From Hydractinia symbiolongicarpus (Eukaryota; Cnidaria; Hydrozoa; Anthoathecata; Hydractiniidae), in contig NC_079886.1 of the NCBI RefSeq assembly GCF_029227915.1, positions 5,582,001 to 5,642,000 on the forward strand: DNA of 60,000 nucleotides, read 5' to 3'. The notes beneath the pieces were generated by a model, which was given only the letters and a program-made list of their open reading frames with translations, searched no databases and was not told the DNA's origin. How positions within the stretch are numbered: position 1 is the stretch's first letter; each line of letters starts with the position of its first letter. The position numbers and the translations under genes were made by a program. Positions 52,051 through 60,000 of the stretch are shown in pieces.

Positions 52051-53926
52051 AAATATTTTCTTAAGCAATAATACTTATGCTAAATGCAGTTACCTGGTAG
52101 CTATATCTTTTCTTATTTTCTTATTTTCCTGAAAACTTTTTCTGCAAATAAAATTGCAATGTAGTTTTTTTGAAAAATGGTATTACGCCTCTATACGCCT
52201 GTTCAGCTCTTAACTGTACTAAGTGCTTAGCCCAGTCTGCTTTTTGGTAAAGGCTGTTACGCCTATGGGCATGCACAACACGGTTTACCTGTACCAACTC
52301 ACTGTGACAATTAATTTTTAAACTTTCCGGAATCACGCCTGTACGATGTGCAATAGTGTTTCTCTGGACTAATCGCTTAGCTCTGTGTCTGCGAAAAAGT
52401 TTTTTTTTAAAAAGGTATTATCCATATATATAAAAGGTATTATCCATATACGCTGTGCAACACGGTTTAACTATACTAAGCACTCAGCTCGCTGTCACAA
52501 TTAATTTCTTAACTTTAACAAAAACTCATTCCGCAGAATGAAATAATATTAACCGATTGCAGATATCGTTCTGACTTTAACATGGCGATTACTGTTGTCA
52601 ACTTTTATGCTAGAAAAGGGATGTAAATTCAAAGAATTTCAATTTTTTTTATATACCATTAAAATATGTAGGGTTTGTAAAAGATATTTTTTTGAAGAAA
52701 AAAAGTTTGGGTTTAATTCCCCTTTAAATAAGCTGATGGATTTTTCCCGTTTTCACCAATGGTTTTGTGAAAACGTATTTACAGAAGTTTCTAAAAACTT
52801 ATATTTTGGCAAACAACGTTTTGTTTTTCCATCATCAGTTTTAGCGGCTCTGGTACCAATCATCATCAATTTTTCCTTTTTCATCATTTAATCGTAAACT
52901 AAATTTAGGCGACCATTTTTTTTAAAGATCTATTCTTATTTTTACTCTTATCATTCTCGGTTAAAATAAACCTGAGCTTTGGATAAACATTATTGAACTT
53001 TTAACTGCTGCATGAGTACTATGGCGAAGTGCATAATTCCAGATCTCCCTTTTGACTGTTATTGATATAATTGTCAGAAATATTCAAATATCAGGGTTTT
53101 GTTAAAAAAGAAAAAATCAATGAAAGATGCGTTCAAAAATGTATAGCTAAAGTAAAATTCGTCAATGATTAGAACGGGTAACACGCGACACCGTCCTCGT
53201 CCCCAGGGTCTTGTGGCACCTGCCGTTATTACGGAGTGGCCAACAACCTTTTCGCCGCTATCAACTCCATCAACAAGGCAAAATGCCCTGGGAACGAGGT
53301 TGACGCGACACACTAATTGATTGACGATACCAAAAAATACGGAAAAAGTTGTAATCTTTCTAAAAGCTTTTTTAACACAGCTAGTTAATTACAAACATTA
53401 TAATGAAAGTAATAAATTATGAGAAAACTAAACCTGTTATTTATTCTTTTTATATTTCCTAGACGATTAAGAAATACATAATAAACGATCGCCACGGGTG
53501 GTACCGTCGTCCTCGGTCATTGCACAGATCTCGCAGGCTTAGTTCTCATTATGATTCTTAGGCGAGATGTGATTCCGTTCCCCGTCCAAAACTTTTAATA
53601 TCCTTTTAACAAGACTTGGCATACTTATAGCACGTCATTACAGGAACAAAATAACAACATCAGCACTTCTTTGTGACGTCTCGAAACCTTTAAATTTCTC
53701 CAAACTAACTGCTGACAGTATAATTACTTAATTTTTAGATTGAATGTTAGCAATATGCAAAATATAAAAATAAGCGCCTTACGCGAACTAATTTTGTTTC
53801 CTTTGTCTTTTTATTTATTCGTGGCTCCTCCATTATCGAATAACCTGTGGTATAAAATCCGTGTTGTTGTCTATTTTATTATATATTTGTTTCATATTTC
53901 GTTTTGTTTTGGTATGATGTTTTAAG
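52051..53926 (-). repeat. Inverted segment of unit D (matches 35,622 to about 37,478 reversed)
   Basis: The left junction is after GCGAAATATCT at 52,050 and the right is at TTTTAAGTAACAG near 53,926. The segment carries, in reverse, the family X block, the left end of the TTAA element (AATTCCCCT ending 52,723, then TTAA), the first piece of the DDE relic (52,728 to about 53,060), the MFS relic with its MITE (53,110-53,350) and part of the MFS 3-prime flank. Confidence 0.92.
53110..53350 (-). pseudogene. MFS transporter relic with MITE, unit D (inverted)
   Basis: This is the minus-strand copy of the relic at 36,190-36,430, with the fragment RVLPVLIIDEFYFSYTFLN and the inserted AACCTCGTTCCCAGG-family MITE (about 53,193-53,305). 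Confidence 0.8.
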
Positions 53927-54494
53927 TAACAGTAACCAAACTGCATTTTTTTACTCTCACTTTTTAGCCAAAGTTAGGAGCTAGCTAAATGGCTACAGTA
54001 TCAACATAAAAATAAATAAATGTTGGGTAGGATAAAAAGCTCTTTATACCATACAGATTAGTAATAAGTAAGGCTCTAGCTAGCTACCCTTCAAAATCTT
54101 CCTTCCCAGCCAAAAATCCTAAGTCTGGTGCGTTTAAGATCTTAACATTTTAGAACATACAAAAAACAAACATTACAAAAATAAAAAGGTTACACAAAAA
54201 GACAAAAAGGTGAAAGACCTACAAACAACTGTACTGTGTTTTTTGTGTGTTTATTTTGTGATCGGACGGACTCACGCACTTTAAATTCTTTTTTTTTTTT
54301 ATTTGTTATTCAAGGAATGACATTATTGTTAATTTATCAAAATAATCCGCGATGGTGTGTATTTTCATAGCGCGTGGACCTGTAAGATTGTAAAGCAAAA
54401 AGCGAGGAAATAAAAAGGTTTTATTTTGGTGTGACTATGAGAAATACGGTCTTTGAAAATATTTACAAGAAAAATATTTTTTTTGAATAAAAAC

Positions 54495-54890
54495 TTACTT
54501 ATTAGTATATGTGGAAAGTTCATTATATTTTTTCTAGTATCGTCGATGTCGTATGCTGGCTGTCTCTAACACTGTGCGGTTCAAACATAAAATTTCAAAA
54601 TCCTTGTGCATCGTGATGCATTTGTTATTATTCAACTTGTCATTCAATAAATTGGAAAATTCTTGGCAACACTTGCATTCCACAAGAGTGAAGGAAATGA
54701 AAATAACGCAACATGTACAGGTACACCAATGCAAATTTTCAATTCTGCTCGAACATTTAATGCGTCTTTTTCTTTGCTATCACTAGATTCATAAGTTACT
54801 TTTTCAAGTTCTGCTTTGGAGTATTCAGGCTTATTCATGTATCCTGTTACTGACATTTCACTAGAGTCACTTGAATATTCTAACAATAGG
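54495..54890 (-). pseudogene. P2X7 ballast-like Cys-rich domain fragment, unit D
   Basis: It has the same two overlapping frames as 38,265-38,660 (HWCTCTCCVIF, VECKCCQEFSN, CITMHKDFEILCLN) with the same frame change. The right end of its TTAA element is intact at 55,169, but the left end lies inverted at 52,723. About 215 bp of the interior are deleted near 54,288. Confidence 0.65.
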
Positions 54891-55219
54891 GGTGTCAGAG
54901 CAGGAGCTTAAATTGTCCATATCTCGCTGCTTGCGCTCAGCGCAAGCTTATGCTTCTTCAGCGTAAGATATGTCACGATATAAAAGTCTCCAGAATCCGC
55001 CGTGGCCTCAGAAAATTTAAATGGCGCTTACCGTTCGCTCATAGAAGGGGAAACTTTTATATTAAAATCAACCCAAATAATATTTTTATTTTTATTTTAA
55101 ACAGAATTTGGAAAATGAACATAATGTTAACCGAAATAATGCTATTTAAGTTTGAGGCTTAATTCCCCTTTAAAAAGTACTGTTTCTTAAAGTTAAAGTT
55201 GTTCGCGAAACACATGGTT

Positions 55220-56590
55220 GCCCAAATGGGTCGTGTCATAATGGTCATTGGGAACTTACGAAAAGCGCGACGAAGGGGAGGACGACGACCTATCTTACAT
55301 ATTTACTTCAACTGAGCAAGCGCGAGATGAGGATTCCCTCATTCTACCGTTCTGTTGCAAACGCGAGGACGCGAAAACTGACTTTGATACGTCGCAGATA
55401 GAACGTAAGTAAAATTTTGTACTTATTTTACACTTTTTGGTTCATTTTTACACTGGTTTTGATTATTACCGTCTTCTATTATATCGAACTTACTCATACA
55501 TTGAATATATTATTTATTTAGTATTATCCACTTAACAGACACCCTAGCAGCATTCATGATTTCGTTGAAGTCTTTTTGTTGTTGATTCAAATTTGCTCCA
55601 GCATAGGGACTGAGCAGGTGTCTTCTGAGAGGATATTCAGGATCGCCATATATGCAAAGTATTTCTCCATTAGGACCATGTGAGAACTATTGAAGTGTTT
55701 GTAACAAACCTGACATTGCAAGAAGGGCACACTCATGTCTCTTTCCCTCCACTGGACCGTATAAATTAGCAACCAATCTGTTAGGAGTACTGAAAGCCTG
55801 ATATTTCAAAGCACGATGCCTTTTGTGTCCATTTTATAACATTCTAGGTGCAACTTGTGGTCGACAACAGGCTCTCACAGTCTCATCCATAAATCCCCAA
55901 ACGTTGTCAAGTGCAGCACCCCTCATATGTAGTGCATTTGCAAATAACATCAAATTTCCTGGTGTTAGCCAGGGTTGATTCATGTTATGCACTAAATGTT
56001 CCCAGTTGCTATCTATGAAATCGATTGTTTGGTTAAAAATCATGCTTAGCTACGGTAAAGCCCTACCAAATCGAGAAATCATATCGAAGTATCTACAGGG
56101 GTAGGCTAGTCTACTCAAAACCACACACAGTGCTTCCAACAAATCAACTTTTAGGTCATTATAAAAGTAGCATTATATTTCATTTGCCATATCAAGAGCA
56201 CGGACAAACCGTAAAATGTCAGTCTTTATAAATCTGAACTTAGCAACCACATTATCGTCGCTTCTTTCGTTTAGGTAAAACTTGTTATAACATGTGTAGT
56301 CGAAATCAGGGTTCTTAGAGGTATTCAAGTCATAGAGTAAACAAAACTCTCCATCAGTTAATAAATTTTCTGAATAAAAATAGAGCAAGGTTTCTCTAGT
56401 TTCCCTGAAGTTTGGCATGCTTTCACTTACTGAAATGTTTGTTTACAAAATTCGCGCCATTTTTCTTAGTTCGTTGTGATGGGTTTTCGCATCTCCGGCA
56501 AATGTTGAATACAACGTACGGTAAAAATTATGCGGAAGCACCGACGTCTTTTACACATCGCAATTTCCGTAAGGTCTTTACTTTCAAAGA
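55220..56590 (-). mobile_element. Harbinger element in MFS unit D (internally deleted)
   Basis: It matches 38,990-41,450 but lacks about 1.09 kb (C 39,298-40,380): the join at about 55,527 fuses TTTAGTATTAT to CCACTTAACAGACACCC. The deletion removes the whole Myb/SANT partner and the transposase C-terminus. Confidence 0.82.
55527..56418 (-). pseudogene. Harbinger transposase fragment, unit D
   Basis: It starts at ATG 56,418 (MPNFRETRETLLYFYSEN). An extra TAA near 56,173 follows ALDMANEI, and the C stops after GRALP and PRML are also present. The frame runs to the deletion join at the VKW region. Sharing of stop codons with copy C shows the element was dead before the unit was duplicated. Confidence 0.85.
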
Positions 56591-56990
56591 ACAGGACGAC
56601 GATTAATTAATGGGTTTTTGTCAAAAAAGTAACTGCTTAGTCATTATCGTTTCCCACAACCTTGCGGGAAATTCCAGTCCTTGGATATCACCGTCAATAA
56701 ACCATTTAAATTTTTATCAATGACAAGTAAAACACATGATACGCAAAAGAAATTGCCAAGAAGCTGAATGAATAAAAGTTATATATTCCTTAATGAATTG
56801 TTGACATGTACAACCACAGAAACAGCCATAGTGACTTGAGTTTCAATGGTTTGAGGTCGGCAGGGATAACTGAAACGGTTGAGAAAGAAAATGAAGTCTT
56901 TTAAAGAATAGAGAATCTTTTCAATGTATCCCAGAATCTACTTAAAATTTAATTGTAGCAAATCTTATTGTTTTGACTGTAATTTTGTAC
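56580..56990 (+). pseudogene. DDE transposase relic, unit D, last piece
   Basis: It corresponds to 41,430-41,880, with an additional deletion of about 50 bp near 56,770. It contains the SAGITETVEKENEVF region. Confidence 0.7.
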
Positions 56991-57326
56991 TCAGGTTAGT
57001 TATACCTTGTCTTTTTCTTTTCGTGCGAATAGAAAAAAACTTCTTTGAATGCCCCTTTCATCTTGCAAAATATTTAATTGTCGTTTTTATGCGATAATGA
57101 AGTTACTTGTTGAATTTCCGCGCCCGAAGGCGTAGGAAATTCTTTAAAACCGTCGTTTTTTTTCTTTCAGAGCATTTTTTGAGAAAAAATCGACCCTGGG
57201 ATTTCACGTTCCTCTGAGAGAAGGATAGTATTGGTTTACCTGACTAACTAACTAACCCTGTCTCAAATGGTCAATTGCAACGTCATAGATTTTAACTTCG
57301 TACTTTTCCCATGCTCCCTAACTGCT
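56991..57326. other. Non-coding tail of MFS unit D
   Basis: It is nearly identical to 41,881-42,225. No gene is seen. Confidence 0.5.
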
Positions 57327-57790
57327 AGTAAATGACGTTTCAGACCAAAATTGGTATTTGTTTTCGACAAAATTTGTCACAGTTAACAAAAAAGTATGCT
57401 GAACATAATGGTGACATCATAAGTTTGATTTTTATCGCTAAATGTCATTTTAGGCAAAATTGGTCCAAAAATTAGAACTACTTTATTTTCAACAAAATTT
57501 GGCACAGTAAACGAATAAAGTATGCTGAACATGATGGTAAGACCAAAATATTGATTTTTTGCCACCTAAATGCCATTTTCGGTCAAATTTGGTACAGTTA
57601 ACAAATAAAGTATGCTGAAAATGATGATGATACCAAAGTTTGATTTTTTGTCACTTAAATGTCATTTCAGGCCAAAATTTGTCCAAAAATTAAAACTACT
57701 TTATTTTCGACAAAAATTGGCACAGTTAATAAAAAATCTATGCTGAAAATGACGGTCACATCAAAATTTTGTTTTTTTGTTAACTGATTG
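57327..57790 (+). repeat. Tandem repeat, ~90/125-bp units, unit D
   Basis: This is a copy of 42,226-42,690 with the same unit order and only scattered base changes. Confidence 0.85.
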
Positions 57791-59261
57791 CCGTTTAAGA
57801 CCATAAACGTTTCAATCGCAAGACTTTCAACCATAAATGATAGGCTGTATTTTTGTTAGCAATTTCTTTTAAAATGTAGTTTATTATGACACGTTTCGTT
57901 TTGTTTGCGTTTGTTGTAAGATATAATGTCACTTGTGTGCTTTATCTTCATGCACTTAAGCTTCATGCACCAAGCCTCTTCGAATGTTTGGCACGATAAC
58001 ACAACGAATAAGCATGTTGTCATCAAAAATATTTTGGTAGCGAGCGGAAATTCTTAGAGCCCCCAGGGCTTCTTGTTTCTTTTTAGTTGCCAAAATTCCA
58101 GTAAACAGGATGTAACGTTTTGACAAATTAACTTTTTTTGAGAAATTAAAAAATATTGGGAAAAGTATTAGTCGTATTTTTTCCTCTTTTAGCTTAGTTT
58201 TAACTGACAGGCTACTACAATAAAGGACAACATATTGAAAATAGATATTCCTCAAGAACCAGCTCTAACATGTAGCGATAAAATATTTAACTACAAAATC
58301 CTTTTTGGAAACGTACAGTTATTTATCACAGTTAAAGCAATCTAAAAGGTTAATTGTCACGTACAGACATACTAATAAAATTTTATACATTTAACAATCT
58401 GCTCCTGTATAGCCAGCTGCATTTTATCCCCGTAGGCTTACGGAGAATCATATGCAGCTAGACCGGCTTAATTGATGAAGTTAAAGTCCTTAGAGAAGAA
58501 TAATATGAGAAAAAACATAATTAAAAGGTCCTACTAATACCTAGATAAACCACATTTCACTAGCAGAAGTGTTGCCACTCAAAAACCCCCCGCAATTGGT
58601 AAAGACTTTACTTGTGACGTCTTTTTCACTGAAATTCAAAAAAATTCTTAAAAACTCCCTGTTTTCTTTTGACCCTTTGGACCCTTATTCATCAAATTAT
58701 TAGTAATATAATATTAGTAATATAAAAAACGCCTAGTAAAACTGTACATTTTTGTGTCAGTTGACTGAACTGTGCCAGGACTGTGCGAGGATATTTGTTG
58801 ACCGCTCCGTAACAGTATTTCATGAGCCTAGAAACTCTGAGGACGAGAAAGAGATAATGCTCCAATTTTTGTTCTTTTTACTTTATAATGAAGTGAGTAC
58901 AAAGTATAAAATTGTTACTAGATTCCTTAGCTAATTATATTTTTGACTGGACTAACTAGCTATATTTTTTGGAGAAGGAAGAAAAATTCAAACATTAACA
59001 TTTGTACCATGGTGGGTATGTGACATGAATGACAATTCACTTTAGTCACATTAAATATTTTCGGTACAAGTTGCAATTTCCCAGTTAATACCAAAACATA
59101 CAATCCCTGTCTTTACTAGTCAAGTGTCGCTTGTAATTCTATCTCAATACGTCACTTTCTTCGCGAAAGGCACGTTAAAAGTTCGTGCGTTTTACCAATA
59201 ATTTCAGCGTCAAGTATAACATGCTGATATAAGACCAGTTGTATAGCATGTGGTTACGGTC
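57791..59261. other. Non-coding tail of MFS unit D, middle part
   Basis: It is colinear with 42,691-44,149. No gene is seen. Confidence 0.5.
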
Positions 59262-59335
59262 ACAAGTGACGACAACAGGAATAACTGTCGGTGACAGTAT
59301 TAAGTGACAGCGATAGTTATAAATGACGGCGACAG
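59262..59335 (+). repeat. Minisatellite, GACAGTTATAAGTGACAGC units, unit D
   Basis: It has fewer units than the copy at 44,150 (one to two units lost). Confidence 0.65.
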
Positions 59336-59561
59336 TGGCTTTTGTTTGTCGAAAGTGTAATTTGGTTTGTGGGACTAAAACTTATACGAGTATCATACAG
59401 GCGGCTATTTAAGCTATAGGCAACTATGGTAAAAATATTCCACCGTAAATTTAAATATTATTCCAGATGCGATCGTGTTTGTAAATATCCGAAAAACAAA
59501 CATGTTGGCATAAACTTAATTTAGTATATTTTGCCCACACAACAGTGCTTCTAGAGTTACT

Positions 59562-59740
59562 ATGTGTGCGCCGGAGACCACTATGGTGACTAAGGAATAC
59601 CTAAGGGGGATTATGTTATTAACAAACGTTTTTATAAATCGCTCAAAAAAAATCCCAACACTCCAAGATCCTCAAATTCTCAAGGTTCAGCACAAACAAG
59701 TTAGTCTCGATTCTACCAACTTCGTAATGTACTGGCTATG
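59562..59740 (+). other. Unrecognised conserved open stretch in the unit tails
   Basis: The frame reads MVTKEYLRGIMLLTNVFINR, KKIPTLQDPQILKVQHK and SLDSTNFV before entering the CTATCT microsatellite. Frameshifted equivalents are at about 44,465-44,640 and 29,115-29,215. It may be coding sequence of the same Penelope-like or another element; I do not recognise it. Confidence 0.3.
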
Positions 59741-59830
59741 TGCTTTCTACCTCTATCGCTATGTCTATCTCTATCATTCTGTCTATCTTTATCATTCTAT
59801 CCATTCACTATCGTTATGTCTGTAAACCGC
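59740..59830 (+). repeat. CTATCT-type microsatellite, unit D
   Basis: It is equivalent to the arrays at 44,640, 29,225 and 18,920. Confidence 0.7.
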
Positions 59831-59884
59831 TTTTTACATTTCATATGATCGGGGCACGACTTCTTAGTTTGTTTAGATGATTAA

Positions 59885-60000
59885 ATGCAAAGGTATCGCT
59901 ACGCCTAAAGAAATCAAAAACTTATTACCAGCATTAAAAGCAAGTGTGGAGAAATCTCTTAAAATCGATGTGGTATAAAAAACTACGTGTTCGCGCTGTG
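59885..60000 (+). pseudogene. Penelope-like element 3-prime end, unit D (runs off the window)
   Basis: It matches 44,790-44,905 nearly base for base. Unit D therefore continues past the window end. Confidence 0.65.

Overview
This window is non-coding-rich, AT-rich animal DNA, most plausibly from a cnidarian (perhaps a medusozoan). The evidence is spliced genes, class A GPCR and MFS genes, and a mix of Penelope-like elements, CR1/L2-type LINEs, pogo/Tigger, PIF/Harbinger and TTAA-type transposons, a tRNA-derived SINE and short MITEs. HIRAN-like and P2X7-ballast-like domains occur as passengers inside transposons. The species assignment is inference. There is no sign of bacterial gene organisation.

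The backbone is a tandem, repeatedly broken array of one locus: a 437-residue, 12-helix MFS transporter followed by a long transposon-rich tail. Copy A is split: a 5-prime stub at 300-676 and tail pieces at about 15,970-20,200. Copy B (about 25,010-30,600) has a frameshifted, truncated gene. Copy C (about 32,930-49,030) and copy D (about 49,060 to the window end) each hold an intact gene (33,463-34,776 and 49,892-51,205), and their proteins differ at 10 positions. Copies C and D also carry an older MFS relic behind the intact gene (36,190-36,430, and inverted at about 53,110-53,350). D contains an inversion of about 1.87 kb relative to C and several deletions.

939-11,067 holds three copies of a non-coding repeat family, then a decayed Penelope-like element interrupted by a CR1/L2-like LINE that has lost its reverse-transcriptase core. 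12,470-15,890 is a class A GPCR gene on the minus strand, split by a 2,454-bp pogo/Tigger element with a TA target duplication. Removing the element and one TA rejoins the GPCR frame, although a separate frameshift exists upstream. The intron of the transposase contains an intact antisense ORF for a HIRAN-like domain, the most unusual arrangement in the window. A second, truncated GPCR copy lies at 16,861-17,150.

Every MFS unit tail repeats the same order of relics: a DDE (pogo-like) transposase carcass, minisatellites, a CTATCT-type microsatellite and a Penelope GIY-YIG 3-prime end. C and D additionally hold a TTAA-flanked element encoding a Cys-rich P2X7-ballast-like domain and a dead Harbinger element. 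C also has an AACGTT-rich insertion with DUF4806-like and SR-like exons. The only protein-coding genes that look intact are the two MFS genes and the HIRAN-like ORF.
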